This document shows, piece by piece, positions 27,463 to 37,093 of a stretch of DNA of 64,000 nucleotides. The DNA is from Chitinophagaceae bacterium (GTDB taxonomy: Bacteria > Bacteroidota > Bacteroidia > Chitinophagales > UBA10324). The DNA lies in NCBI GenBank assembly GCA_016704325.1, contig JADJAG010000011.1:310001-374000 (forward strand), given 5' to 3'. The notes below the pieces were generated by a model that searched no databases, had not been told where the DNA came from, and was given only the letters and a program-made list of their open reading frames with translations. The translations under genes and the position numbers were made by a program. The first letter of the stretch is position 1. Each line of letters opens with the position of its first letter.

Positions 27463-27643
27463 GTAACTACGCAGCAGAAAAAGAACGGCACACGGATGAC
27501 ACGGAATTGACTGATAAACACAGATTAAAACAGTGTTCATGCAAAGCACTCTTTGCAAATGATCAAACAATAATCCGAAAGAATCCGTCTGATCAGAGTT
27601 ATCCGTGTTCTATTTATTAAATCTTCATTTACTTAGTAGCTAC
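27463..27643 (+). repeat. MITE-like intergenic element, family 2, copy A
   Basis: 181-bp non-coding element with ends GTAACTACGCAGCAG and CTTAGTAGCTAC, which form a terminal inverted repeat. The interior contains GGCACACGGATGACACGGA near the left and ATCAGAGTTATCCGTGTTC near the right, themselves partly complementary. A homologous copy in inverse orientation lies at 45166-45341. Confidence 0.75.
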
Positions 27644-27869
27644 CCGTCTTTTAAATTTCTTTTCCGGTAGTGGATTCATTTAATGCTTCATTAACTACAC
27701 ATCGCATGAGCATTGAGTTTTGACAAATGAACATTAAATATTGGTTGTTAAATATTCAAATCAAATATAAAAAATATAACATTCTATAATTTTACAACAT
27801 TCTCCTAATAAAATAGATCAATCATCAGTGTATCATGACTGCTTTCAGGTGATATAATATTAAGTACTG

Positions 27870-30293
27870 CTATTTGAAATTATACGACCAGCTCACTTTC
27901 ACTGCAATATTATCAAGCGGGTTGCTAAACGCATACGGACCATAGCGATAAAAGACACCACCACCAACACTGAACCGTGCTATGCCGAAAAATTTCTTAC
28001 CGAAGATATTATTGATCATCAACCCGGATTCAAAGTAACCTTTATCCATACTTCTTGCGCTAATGTTTAAATGTGTTTCTGGATTTGATAAGGTGCCCCA
28101 GCCTATGTTGGTGACAAATACAAAATTGGGTTGAAATTTTCCCCAGCGGATGATATTGCTTTGAAAATCCTGGCGGTAATAAACAGCACCAAAGCCACTG
28201 TTGATGAATTCACCCGAACGCATGGTTTGAAAACTGTTGGTGCTAAATAATCCCAGTGGTGAATAGCTTGATCTTCCGGTGAACAGGTCTGTTGCCGGAA
28301 TGGAATTATTTACCCAGCCACCTTCCAGTGTCAGTGTGGTGATGCCCCAAGACCTGGTTGGAAAGGAATAATTAAATTTCGATTCATATTTCGTGTAGGT
28401 GTAGTCGCCATCAATAAAACCATTAAAGCCTTGTGTAACCTGCAGCCAGATAGTAGGATGCCCTGTGTTGATCCAATAGTATTTGTCAAGCGATTCTACG
28501 ATCTTTTCTTTGTATGAAAAACGAAGAGCGGCTTTGATTCCTGAAAAGGTGAACTGGTCTTCCACCACCGGCTCTCCGGAATGCATGTTTACAAACTGGT
28601 AGTTATTGGTTGGATTCTTTTCCGCATCAAATGCTGTGAGCTCCAGGTTGATGTATTTCCGGATACGGGAAGTGAAGGCAATTTCTTTACGTGTTACCAG
28701 GTCAAAATTGTCGATGGTATAATTACGATAGTTTTCATTGTTGCCCCAGTAAGTGCCCTGGTAGTACTTAGTGCCTCCGCTTTCTTCATAACTCATGGAG
28801 TAGTTAAGCAGCAATTTGATATTTTTCGGATAGTACATTTTCCATTCAAAGAATCCGCCGTATTTCCAGAGCTGATCGCGCAACCCATAACCGGCAAAAC
28901 CACCTATCTTATATTTTTTAAAGAGGTCGCTGTTGGTTTCCAGTCCCATCCCTAACCTGAATCCTTCCTGCCGGTTAAATTTTACCACATTGTATAGCTG
29001 AACACTCACATACTGCAATCTTAAATTACCATCCTGAAAGGCATTCAGCATATTGAATTTTTTGTCGAAGTTGTTTTTTTTGCCCACACTGTCCAGCATA
29101 CTGTAAGTAACCTGTTCCTTATGCGTAAGCGTATCAGGGCGTTGTGCTTCCCAGTACGTATTACTTTTTGAAGCGGCATCTTCCAGCAGGTCAATAGATA
29201 CCCCATCGAAATCTTTTTTGGTGATTGGCGGATTGATCATTGCTTCGGTGATATACGTTGTGCCTTTCATGTTCACTTTCAGATCATCGAGGATAAATTT
29301 TTTGAAGCCGATGTAGGTATTTATTTTGGAAATGAACCAATGCGTAGCATCTGCCTTGGCATATAGCTGTTCGATTTTTACAAACATGGTGGTGAGTGCG
29401 GTATCAGAAGGCTCTGCAACCACCCTTTGAATTGCATAGCCATCTGTATTGATTTCGAGGATGCCTTTTAAAGAAGGAAAATGTTTGCCTTTGGCAGGAT
29501 GATAGGTCAACACGTATATAGTATCATTTCCGGAATATGCTGTATCGATGATATTGAAGAAATAACGGTCCCAGCTGTTTGGACTGATGGGATTCACAAA
29601 ATCAGTGGTGGTAATATTGATGAAAGGATCATAGAAATCCGTAGTCTGGAATTGAGAGGTAAGTACCGTGAAATTCGGGTTTTGCAATCCTGAAACTTTC
29701 TGAGCGATCACCGTTTCTTTGGTGAGGTCAGGTGCCAGGTGTTTACGTTCCGTAATGGCTTCCAGCACGAGCAGGTGATTATCTTCCATATGCCGGTATA
29801 ACTTGGAGTGAGACGAATCACTTAATGCACTGGAATCCGGGATGCCGGTCAGCACAAATTTCTCATAGGCTTTGTAAGAATAGGAATTGAGATTTTTGTA
29901 ATTATTGAGATAACTGTTTTTAACAGCCGCTTTTATGATCCGGTTAGCGGGGTTTTCACCGGCAACTACAATAATATCATCCAGTACCGATTGTTGTGGC
30001 ACCATAAAAACCGGAAAATAGGTAAGCTTATCCGTTTTTTGAAAGGTGAAGCGTTGTGTTTTATAGCCAACAAAACTGATAGTGAGCGAGGTAACCGGAA
30101 TGGCCGACTTAACTACATAGTGACCACCGGAATCGGCCCTGCTGCCTGTTGACTGATTATCATTTATGATTATTGTGGCAAATGGTATAGGACGCTTCGA
30201 AGCCGAGTCAACTACCATACCTTGCAGGTTGGTAATCTGTGCCTGCAACAAAGCGGGAAGGCAAAGCAGCAGTATGATGATAAGGCTTCTCAA
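27870..30293 (-). CDS. DUF5686 protein with carboxypeptidase-regulatory-like domain (outer membrane)
   Basis: About 807 residues. A signal peptide (LIIILLLCLPALLQAQ) precedes a CarboxypepD_reg-like beta sandwich (LQGMVVDSASKRPIPFATIII... TSLTISFVGYKTQRF), then a DUF5686 region and a long C-terminal part with beta-barrel texture ending in WSYNFK. This family is abundant in Bacteroidota and probably forms an outer-membrane barrel; its role is unknown. The frame opens at TTG 30356, but a TATCTTTG -7 box (30342-30349) lies inside that extension, so I favour the TTG at 30293 directly before the signal peptide. Single gene. Confidence 0.87.
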   Translation of the reverse strand: MRSLIIILLLCLPALLQAQITNLQGMVVDSASKRPIPFATIIINDNQSTGSRADSGGHYVVKSAIPVTSLTISFVGYKTQRFTFQKTDKLTYFPVFMVPQQSVLDDIIVVAGENPANRIIKAAVKNSYLNNYKNLNSYSYKAYEKFVLTGIPDSSALSDSSHSKLYRHMEDNHLLVLEAITERKHLAPDLTKETVIAQKVSGLQNPNFTVLTSQFQTTDFYDPFINITTTDFVNPISPNSWDRYFFNIIDTAYSGNDTIYVLTYHPAKGKHFPSLKGILEINTDGYAIQRVVAEPSDTALTTMFVKIEQLYAKADATHWFISKINTYIGFKKFILDDLKVNMKGTTYITEAMINPPITKKDFDGVSIDLLEDAASKSNTYWEAQRPDTLTHKEQVTYSMLDSVGKKNNFDKKFNMLNAFQDGNLRLQYVSVQLYNVVKFNRQEGFRLGMGLETNSDLFKKYKIGGFAGYGLRDQLWKYGGFFEWKMYYPKNIKLLLNYSMSYEESGGTKYYQGTYWGNNENYRNYTIDNFDLVTRKEIAFTSRIRKYINLELTAFDAEKNPTNNYQFVNMHSGEPVVEDQFTFSGIKAALRFSYKEKIVESLDKYYWINTGHPTIWLQVTQGFNGFIDGDYTYTKYESKFNYSFPTRSWGITTLTLEGGWVNNSIPATDLFTGRSSYSPLGLFSTNSFQTMRSGEFINSGFGAVYYRQDFQSNIIRWGKFQPNFVFVTNIGWGTLSNPETHLNISARSMDKGYFESGLMINNIFGKKFFGIARFSVGGGVFYRYGPYAFSNPLDNIAVKVSWSYNFK

Positions 30294-30341
30294 TGGTTCA
30301 TGCTTAACCGCCGGATGCTTATTGCGGTATGGAAAATCGGA

Positions 30342-30373
30342 CAAAGATAGAGCCAATTCGCTGAATGCCTCAA
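30342..30373 (-). promoter_or_regulatory. Promoter of the DUF5686 gene
   Basis: On the minus strand TTG (30371-30373) and TATCTTTG (30342-30349) are 21 nt apart, matching the Bacteroidota promoter pattern. It leaves a leader of about 40 nt to the TTG at 30293. Confidence 0.55.
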
Positions 30374-30390
30374 CATGACCTGTTGGTGGT

Positions 30391-30571
30391 GTACGACAGT
30401 TCGTTCATCTTTTCAGGCAATGGTTGGTGGGTTAAATGGTTAAATGGCTAAACGGTTAAATTGTTGCGGCGAAGCCGATTATTTGTTATTCTGTAAGCAC
30501 TAAGTTGGTTTACTCACTTACTCAAAATCTCAATATTCAACACGCAATAATCAATTTCCAATTTGTAGTAC
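30391..30571 (+). repeat. MITE-like intergenic element, family 1, copy 2
   Basis: 181-bp copy starting GTACGACAGTTCGTTCATCT and ending AATTTGTAGTAC. It has the same internal order as the other copies: AATGGTTGGTGG, stacked TTAAATGG units, GCGGCGAAGCCGAT, TTACTCACTTACTC, then ATTCAACA. Confidence 0.8.
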
Positions 30572-30582
30572 ACGTTGCTCAT

Positions 30583-30765
30583 GGGTGCATGACAAATTGC
30601 AGTTCCTGGCGATAAAAATATATAAGCGCGAAGTCGCAAAGACGCCAAGAAAAGTAAAATTGCAATTCATTCTGTATGATTTTCTTAGCGGCTTAGCGTC
30701 TTTGCGCTAAAAAAAATGAGCTAAGGATTCCCCAATGAGTAATAAGTGCAATTTGTCAAGCACCC
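30583..30765. repeat. 183-bp element with 18-bp terminal inverted repeats
   Basis: The ends GGGTGCATGACAAATTGC (30583-30600) and GCAATTTGTCAAGCACCC (30748-30765) are inverted repeats with one mismatch. Nested inside is a second palindrome: GTCGCAAAGACGCCAAG near 30636 against CTTAGCGTCTTTGCGC near 30702. It abuts family-1 copy 2, and the start of the pbpC frame (GTG 30746) falls inside it, which supports the later ATG. Confidence 0.7.
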
Positions 30766-30832
30766 TTGCTCATTGACAGCACGTTTGATTAAGTGCTTAT
30801 TACTACTTTCGCTTCAATACGAATTCCAACAA

Positions 30833-33181
30833 ATGTTCCAACAATTTTATTTTTGGCGAGGCGGCAAATGGCAAAAGCTGTGGAACAAAAAATGGCTGAG
30901 GTTAACTGCATATACCTTTGGCGTATTGATCTTATTTGGCGTTTTGCTGAATATCATATTCCCGTTATCCATCAACATCCCATACAGCCAGGTTGTTACT
31001 GCTTCAGATGGCAGTGTGCTTCATGCATTTTTAAGCAGCGATCAAAAGTGGCGCCTGAAAACGGAACTGCATGAGATTACGCCAACATTGAAGAAAGCCA
31101 TTATTAACAAAGAGGATAAATATTTCTACTATCACCCCGGTGTTAATCCGGTATCAATAGTACGTGCTGTGGTTAACAACCTGCTTTCTGTCCGGAAGGC
31201 ATCAGGCGCTTCTACCATCACCATGCAGGTTGCGCGATTGATTGCACCCAAAGAACGCACCTACCTGAATAAACTAACGGAAGTTTTTCGTGCTTTTCAG
31301 CTGGAATGGTATTATAGCAAGGATGAAGTGTTGCAGCTTTATCTGAACCTCGTACCATATGGAAGTAATATAGAAGGAGTAAAAAGTGCAGCGCTTATTT
31401 ATTTTCAGGAGCCACCCGGTTATCTGAGCCTTGCGCAAACAGTCACACTTACTATTATTCCCAACAGGCCCTCCTCTCTTATTATCGGAAAAAACAATGT
31501 ACTGATCACTGAAGAAAGAAACAAATGGCTGAGGCGCTTCGCCTCGCAAAACCTGTTTGCACAACAGGATATCGATGATGCTTTACTGGAGCCAATGACA
31601 GGTTCCAGGCATAATGTTCCGAGACTTGCGCCTCATCTTTCCTTGCGGTTGATGAAGTCACATCGCGGCGAACCGGTTATTCAATCCAATATTAACAAAG
31701 CCATGCAGGAGAAGGCGGAGAACATCGCGTATAATTATATAAGACGCATCCATTTCACAGGCATTACCAATTGTGCCGTGCTGGTTATCAATAATCGCAG
31801 CAATACAGTGGAGACGTATGTCGGGTCGGCTGATTTCTACAATGCATCCGACTTTGGACAAGTTGATGGGGTGCAGGCTATACGGTCTCCCGGAAGTGCA
31901 TTGAAACCCTTTGTCTATGCGATCGGGTTTGACAAAGGGCTCATCGCGCCTAAAACCATTGTGACGGATGTGCCGGTTAATTACAGCGGGTATATGCCGG
32001 AGAATTATGACAAAAAATTTCATGGCAGCATACCGGTGCAAACTGCTTTATCCCAGTCACTGAATGTGCCGGCTGTCAAATTGCTCAATCAGCTGGGTAT
32101 ACCCACTTTTGTTTCGCAATTGAAGCGGGCAGGATTTAGCCAGGTGGCTGCCGATGAAAATAAGCTGGGGCTTTCTGTTGTTCTTGGTGGTTGTGGTGTG
32201 AAGCTGGAAGAGTTAACCAACCTATATGCCTGCTTTGCAAATGAAGGTAATTACAGAAAGTTGCAATGGACGAAAAAGGATACTGCGGCATCGTCATTTT
32301 CTTTACTTTCCGCTGCTGCAGTGTTTATGACTACAGAGATTCTTACACAACATCTTAGGCCCGATCTGCCCAACAATTATGAAAGCAGCATGCATCTTCC
32401 GAAAGTGGCCTGGAAAACCGGCACCTCATATGGAAGGCGGGATGCCTGGAGTATTGGCTATAATAAAGACTATACGATCGGCGTATGGGTTGGAAATTTT
32501 TCGGGCAATGGTGTGCCTGAACTAACAGGCGCTGATATTGCTACTCCTTTACTTTTCGATCTGTTCAACACGATCGCTTATAATTCTTCAAATGAATGGT
32601 TTCAACAACCGGCAGGCCTTGATTTCCGTTATGTCTGTTCTGTTTCCGGAATGATACCCAATGAATTTTGTACCGACCAGGTCATTGATTATTTTATTCC
32701 GGGTATATCTGCTGCACAGGTCTGTCATCATCTGAAGGAAGTGTTTGTTGCTGCTGATGAAAGCAGTGCCTATTGCCGCAACTGTTTACCGGAACAAGGT
32801 TACCGGAAAAAATGGTACCCTGACCTGGCAGGGGAAATGGTTTCTTATTATGAATTTCAACAAATACCTTATCAGAAGGTACCACCACACAATCCTTTAT
32901 GCAGCCGTATTTATGTGGAGAACGCACCGGCTATTACGGCGCCTGTTGATGGGATGGAATACCTGCTTGAAAAGGATGAAGGACAACAATTAATGCTGAG
33001 CTGTAATGTAGACAATGAAGTAAAAACCGTTTACTGGTACATCAATAACCGTTTTTTAAAAAAGGCCGGTGTGCATGAAAAGATATTCTTCACCCCTGAA
33101 GCAGGTGCCATTAAAATATCCTGTTCAGATGATAAAGGAAGAAATCATGATATTAAGATTGAAGTCAGTTACCTTGAATGA
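30833..33181 (+). CDS. pbpC: Penicillin-binding protein 1C (glycosyltransferase/transpeptidase)
   Basis: Bifunctional peptidoglycan synthase of the PBP1C type. A membrane anchor (about 17-42) precedes a GT51 glycosyltransferase domain (NKEDKYFYYHPGVNPVSIVRA, GASTITMQVARLI), a transpeptidase domain with SALK inside SPGSALKPFVYA, SLN in SQSLNVPAVK, and KTG in WKTGTSYGRRDAWSIGY, and a C-terminal BiPBP_C-type domain. About 782 residues from ATG 30833; the frame opens at GTG 30746, inside a repeat. In many bacteria pbpC sits beside an alpha-2-macroglobulin gene, which is absent here. Confidence 0.93.
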   Translation: MFQQFYFWRGGKWQKLWNKKWLRLTAYTFGVLILFGVLLNIIFPLSINIPYSQVVTASDGSVLHAFLSSDQKWRLKTELHEITPTLKKAIINKEDKYFYYHPGVNPVSIVRAVVNNLLSVRKASGASTITMQVARLIAPKERTYLNKLTEVFRAFQLEWYYSKDEVLQLYLNLVPYGSNIEGVKSAALIYFQEPPGYLSLAQTVTLTIIPNRPSSLIIGKNNVLITEERNKWLRRFASQNLFAQQDIDDALLEPMTGSRHNVPRLAPHLSLRLMKSHRGEPVIQSNINKAMQEKAENIAYNYIRRIHFTGITNCAVLVINNRSNTVETYVGSADFYNASDFGQVDGVQAIRSPGSALKPFVYAIGFDKGLIAPKTIVTDVPVNYSGYMPENYDKKFHGSIPVQTALSQSLNVPAVKLLNQLGIPTFVSQLKRAGFSQVAADENKLGLSVVLGGCGVKLEELTNLYACFANEGNYRKLQWTKKDTAASSFSLLSAAAVFMTTEILTQHLRPDLPNNYESSMHLPKVAWKTGTSYGRRDAWSIGYNKDYTIGVWVGNFSGNGVPELTGADIATPLLFDLFNTIAYNSSNEWFQQPAGLDFRYVCSVSGMIPNEFCTDQVIDYFIPGISAAQVCHHLKEVFVAADESSAYCRNCLPEQGYRKKWYPDLAGEMVSYYEFQQIPYQKVPPHNPLCSRIYVENAPAITAPVDGMEYLLEKDEGQQLMLSCNVDNEVKTVYWYINNRFLKKAGVHEKIFFTPEAGAIKISCSDDKGRNHDIKIEVSYLE

Positions 33182-33237
33182 TGATGATTAAGGCTGACTT
33201 CAAGCGCATGAGCATTACATCTGCATGTTGGATAATT

Positions 33238-33491
33238 GTATCTTTCTCTGTGTTCTTTGTGGTTACCATTTTTGAAACCACAGAGGACACAAAGGCGGAA
33301 TAGCTTCAAACAAGATTGATGAGTATCTTTCTCTGTGTTCTTTGTGGTTACCATTTTTGAAACCACAGAGGGCACAAAGGCGGAATAGCTTCAAACAAGA
33401 TTGATGAGTATCTTTCTCTGTGTTCTTTGCGGTTACCATTCTTGAAACCACAGAGACACAAAGGCGGAATAGCTTCAAACAAGATTGATGA
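33238..33491. repeat. Three tandem 85-bp repeats with internal palindrome
   Basis: Units start at 33238, 33323 and 33408 (85, 85 and 84 bp) and are over 95 percent identical by eye. Each holds an imperfect inverted repeat, CTCTGTGTTCTTTGTGGTT against AACCACAGAGGACACAAAG. The sequence type (CACAGAG... CTCTGTG) resembles dispersed intergenic palindromes known from many bacterial genomes. The ORFs crossing it are repeats of one phrase, not genes. Confidence 0.92.
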
Positions 33492-33551
33492 GTATACACG
33501 CCACTGGTCATAGATTCCAATCAAAGAATTAATCTAAATGTAAATTGGAAT

Positions 33552-33584
33552 TTTTGATTTGTTAACAATGGGGTCTGACTTTTG
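33552..33584 (+). promoter_or_regulatory. Promoter of the choice-of-anchor I gene
   Basis: TTTTG (33552-33556) and GACTTTTG (33577-33584, one mismatch to TAnnTTTG) are 20 nt apart. The -7 box overlaps the alternative TTG start at 33582, which favours ATG 33606. Confidence 0.6.
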
Positions 33585-33605
33585 CGCCGTCTCAAAACCA
33601 ACCTC

Positions 33606-35567
33606 ATGAAAAATCACCTGACACCATTACTGCTTTTATTAATTATTATGCTTCAATCCGGCTATCTCTTTAGTCAGTCTGTTGTTGATTTGAAATTGAT
33701 TGGGCGCTATTCGTCCAATGTGTACGATGGAGGGGGTACGGAAATAGCAGCATATGATCCTGCTACTTCACACCTGTTTTCGGTTAATGCATCAACCGGA
33801 ACTTTGGATATTATAGATCTCAGTGATCCTTCCGATCCGGTTTTTCTTTCAGCAATAGACCTGGGCCCTTATGGCGCTGCGGCAAATAGTGTGGCTATTA
33901 AAAATGGAGTGGTTGTAGCTGCGGTAGAAGATACCATTAAGCAACAAAATGGAAAAGCTGTTTTTTTTGATGCAGCAGGAAATTACCTCAACCACGTAGA
34001 GGTTGGTGCTTTACCGGATATGATCACTTTTTCTCCGGATGGAAACAAGGTACTGGTCGCTAATGAAGGGGAACCAAACAGTGACTACTCAATTGATCCC
34101 GTAGGTAGTGTAAGTATTATTGATATCTCGGGAGGCATTGCAGGTTTAACTCAGGCGAATGTGACCACACTTGATTTCTCGGCATATAACAATACAATCC
34201 TTGATCCTTCTATCCGTGTTTACGGACCAAACGCTACCGTAGCGCAGGACATGGAACCTGAATACATTGCTGTTTCCAGCAACTCGGAGAAAGCGTATGT
34301 AACCTTGCAGGAGAACAATGCACTCGGCGTGATCAATTTAAAGAATAATAAGATTGTGTCGTTAATCGGATTGGGATTTAAGAACTATATGGATGTGAAT
34401 AATAAACTCGATGCCAGTGATCAGAACAGTGCCATCGTGAATATTACCAATTGGCCGGTATATGGCATGTATCAGCCGGATGCTATTAAACATGTTCGGT
34501 TGAATGGCAATAATTACCTGGTAACTGCAAATGAAGGTGACGTTCGTGAGTATTCAGCATTTGCTGAAGGGTCAAGAGTAGCTTCTCTGTTGCTGGATGA
34601 AACAGCATTCCCTGATGCGGTTACACTAAAGAATAACAATAATCTTGGCCGCCTTAATGTCACAAAAAATTTGGGTGATACGGATAATGATGGTGATTAT
34701 GATCAGCTCTATACTTTTGGCGCACGGTCATTCACTATCTGGAACACATCAGGAGGCCTTGTATTTGATAGCGGAGATGAACTGGAGACCTTTCTTTATG
34801 AGAAGTATCCGTTAAATTTCAATTGCAGTAACACCAACAATACATTAAAAAACCGCAGTGATGATAAAGGTCCGGAACCGGAAGGCATCGAAGTGGCCGA
34901 AATTTTCGACAGCACCTATGCTTTTGTTGGATTGGAAAGAACAGGTGGGGTAGTAGTGTATAATATTACCGATCCATTGAATCCACGGCTTGTAAACTAT
35001 GTGAATACCCGCGACTTATCTCAAACACCTGGTCTGAACTCAGGTGGAGACCTCGGTCCGGAAGGCCTTCTTTTCATTCCTGCAGCTGAAAGTCCCAATG
35101 GAAGAAACCTGCTGGTGGTGTCCAATGAAATTAGTGGAACCATTGCGATTTTTGAGACTGATGTGCTTTGTGCCACCTACAAGGTTCAAGTTTGTTATGA
35201 TGGCCAAACCTATTGCGTGGGAAAGAAGCAGTTACCCTCCCTTTTGCAATTGGGAGCCGTGATTGGCCCATGTGAAGCTGAAGAAAGAAACCACACTCCA
35301 TCTTCCTCAGTTAATTTAAACGGTCACTTTGTATATCCTAATCCTACAACAGGCGCTTTTCAATTGAAATTCCCGGCTCCAGTAACCGGAAATGCAACCA
35401 TCAATATTTACAATATGATGGGAAGTGTGGTGTGGTCGGCATCATTCTCTTCAACAGATTTAAGCATTTTTGATGTGGATGCATCCATGCTGAATAGTGG
35501 ACTATATTTTTACACTGTAAGTACGCTGTCCGGTGATTATAACGGAAAGGTGGTTATTTCTAAATAA
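33606..35567 (+). CDS. Choice-of-anchor I family surface protein with T9SS sorting domain
   Basis: About 653 residues. A signal peptide (LLLLLIIMLQSGYLFSQ) precedes a beta-propeller-like choice-of-anchor I domain (about 25-510), with family segments VSIIDISGG, MEPEYIAVS, YVTLQENNALGVI, VTANEGDVREY, KGPEPEGIEV and LGPEGLLFIP. The name reflects the variable C-terminal anchors of these proteins; here the anchor is a T9SS type A domain (FVYPNPTTGAFQLKF). Start is ATG 33606. Single gene followed by an excellent terminator. Function unknown; cell-surface or secreted. Confidence 0.9.
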   Translation: MKNHLTPLLLLLIIMLQSGYLFSQSVVDLKLIGRYSSNVYDGGGTEIAAYDPATSHLFSVNASTGTLDIIDLSDPSDPVFLSAIDLGPYGAAANSVAIKNGVVVAAVEDTIKQQNGKAVFFDAAGNYLNHVEVGALPDMITFSPDGNKVLVANEGEPNSDYSIDPVGSVSIIDISGGIAGLTQANVTTLDFSAYNNTILDPSIRVYGPNATVAQDMEPEYIAVSSNSEKAYVTLQENNALGVINLKNNKIVSLIGLGFKNYMDVNNKLDASDQNSAIVNITNWPVYGMYQPDAIKHVRLNGNNYLVTANEGDVREYSAFAEGSRVASLLLDETAFPDAVTLKNNNNLGRLNVTKNLGDTDNDGDYDQLYTFGARSFTIWNTSGGLVFDSGDELETFLYEKYPLNFNCSNTNNTLKNRSDDKGPEPEGIEVAEIFDSTYAFVGLERTGGVVVYNITDPLNPRLVNYVNTRDLSQTPGLNSGGDLGPEGLLFIPAAESPNGRNLLVVSNEISGTIAIFETDVLCATYKVQVCYDGQTYCVGKKQLPSLLQLGAVIGPCEAEERNHTPSSSVNLNGHFVYPNPTTGAFQLKFPAPVTGNATINIYNMMGSVVWSASFSSTDLSIFDVDASMLNSGLYFYTVSTLSGDYNGKVVISK

Positions 35568-35592
35568 GAAGCGCACCATTCTTTCGGCAACC

Positions 35593-35626
35593 ATGCCCTG
35601 CAAGAGATCCTTGCAGGGCATTTTTT
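35593..35626 (+). terminator. Rho-independent terminator
   Basis: Perfect 12-bp stem ATGCCCTGCAAG/CTTGCAGGGCAT with an AGATC loop, followed by six T residues, 26 nt after the stop codon. Confidence 0.95.
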
Positions 35627-35651
35627 GTCAACAAGATTCCTATTTAACGCC

Positions 35652-36122
35652 TTATTTTTTTGCACTGCTTCGCCGAAGATTACTTTCATACAATTCAACC
35701 CATTTTTTCACCGTCATTTTTTTCATCAGCTCACCAATCAGTTTATACGGAATATCATCCATCTTCTTAAAACGGATGCAGCTTTTCCCCATGTCCAGTT
35801 TATGTTTGCATTGAGCTGCATATTCTTTTACAAACCAATCGAGCAAGGCCTTATCCGAATAGATTCCCATGTGATACAATGCGACAAAATTCTTTTGTGA
35901 GGCAATGCAGGTAAATGGTAACGGAGCTTTCGGATCGCAGTGATATCCATTGGGATATATGGTGTGGGGCACTACATATCCGAGCATACCATAATTCATT
36001 TCTTCTTTAAAGCCTTTGGGAATATTCTTCAGTACCGTATCCCGTAGTTTACTAAAGGATTCTTTACGTTCAACAGGAATGGAGACGAGGTATTCATTTA
36101 CCGTTTTGGCTGATGACTGCAT
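35652..36122 (-). CDS. DUF1801 (YdhG-like) protein
   Basis: 156-residue intact DUF1801 protein: TVNEYLVSIPVERKESFSKLRDTVLKNIPKGFKEEMNYGMLGYVVPHTIYP, with the fold running to FKKMDDIPYKLIGELMKKM. DUF1801 relatives include a proposed frataxin-like iron chaperone (Bacillus YdhG/Fra), but most are uncharacterised. The window holds two more relatives, at 48823 and a pseudogene at 48120. Single gene on the minus strand. Confidence 0.88.
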   Translation of the reverse strand: MQSSAKTVNEYLVSIPVERKESFSKLRDTVLKNIPKGFKEEMNYGMLGYVVPHTIYPNGYHCDPKAPLPFTCIASQKNFVALYHMGIYSDKALLDWFVKEYAAQCKHKLDMGKSCIRFKKMDDIPYKLIGELMKKMTVKKWVELYESNLRRSSAKK

Positions 36123-36256
36123 ATAAATTTGTATTTAGTTATTAATTGTAAAATAATTCACTAGTCAGTTTTTGAAACAGACGGTTGCCAGGGAAGACAG
36201 GTTACAAATTTTATATACTTGTACGCAAGGCCGCTTGCATTCAAAATTAGCTGTCA

Positions 36257-37078
36257 TTAGTGATCATAACTGGCTACCCTGGTGATTTTCCATTTACCAT
36301 CTTTCTTCTGCCAGATCATCAGGAATTGAAATGTGCCACAATCCATTTTTCCGTTTTCTTCATGGCAAAACTGATGTGCTCCGATCTCCATGGCACCATA
36401 ATCTTTTACAGGATACACTTTCAGGCTGCCCTTTACCAGTTCTCTTCTGATATTTTGCTGTCTTGAAAAAATTTCCCTGCTGGCCGCTTCGTTTTGCGCA
36501 TAGTTGGTAAGTCCGCCTTTATCGTGGTAGAATTCCAGGTCGGGATCGAAGAAGGACATCATCTTTTCGACATCTTGCGAATTGTAAGCTGCAAACAGCA
36601 GGCTGTCCATACGTGCGATTTCATCATACAACAACTTCGGGTCTGCATGGTCATCCGTCAAGGCAGGCGGCCCGTCATTGAAATGAACGACAGGCAACAC
36701 CAGCTTTGTTTCCGCGCTATTCATTATACGATTTCCGGTGTTTTCCCAGGCATCAGTGCCCAACAGGTATTTGTATTCCAGTTTTAATTCAGTTACAGGC
36801 AAATAAAATAGAATGGTGGCTTCATAGATGTTGTCTTTATTTTTATCCGTCATAGGATATGTATCATTCCATGTGAGCGGAAGCACATTACCCCTGATAC
36901 CAATGGAAAAAGCTTCTTTAGTATCCACTTTCAAATCCGTAACATCTATACGAAAAGTGACAGCAATCTTATTTCCGGATGGATGGTTACCAATGGTGCT
37001 GTTGCGATGTCTTTCTGCGAAGCATTCAGTCGTCAACAATTGAATGAATAATGCTAATAAAAAAGCTTGCTGTTTCAT
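36257..37078 (-). CDS. Secreted protein with CBM20-like and DUF4440/NTF2-like domains
   Basis: 273 residues. After a signal peptide (LLALFIQLLTTECFA) comes a beta sandwich of about 100 residues (TFRIDVTDLKVDTKEAFSIGIRGNVLPLTWN..., LELEYKYLLG-type, WENTGNR) that resembles starch-binding CBM20-type or related modules. It is followed by an NTF2/SnoaL-like DUF4440 domain (about 150-273: ARMDSLLFAAYNSQDVEKMMSFFDPDLEFYHDKGG ... WKITRVASYDH). The gene starts 15 nt after the GH13 amylase gene, so the pair is probably an operon for alpha-glucan handling. The CBM assignment is tentative. Confidence 0.7.
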   Translation of the reverse strand: MKQQAFLLALFIQLLTTECFAERHRNSTIGNHPSGNKIAVTFRIDVTDLKVDTKEAFSIGIRGNVLPLTWNDTYPMTDKNKDNIYEATILFYLPVTELKLEYKYLLGTDAWENTGNRIMNSAETKLVLPVVHFNDGPPALTDDHADPKLLYDEIARMDSLLFAAYNSQDVEKMMSFFDPDLEFYHDKGGLTNYAQNEAASREIFSRQQNIRRELVKGSLKVYPVKDYGAMEIGAHQFCHEENGKMDCGTFQFLMIWQKKDGKWKITRVASYDH

Positions 37079-37093
37079 GTTAATTTTTTCTGT

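Noticed and set aside
33169..33520. ORFs with repeated LFRLCVLCGF phrases
   Set aside because: These are translations of the 85-bp tandem repeat.
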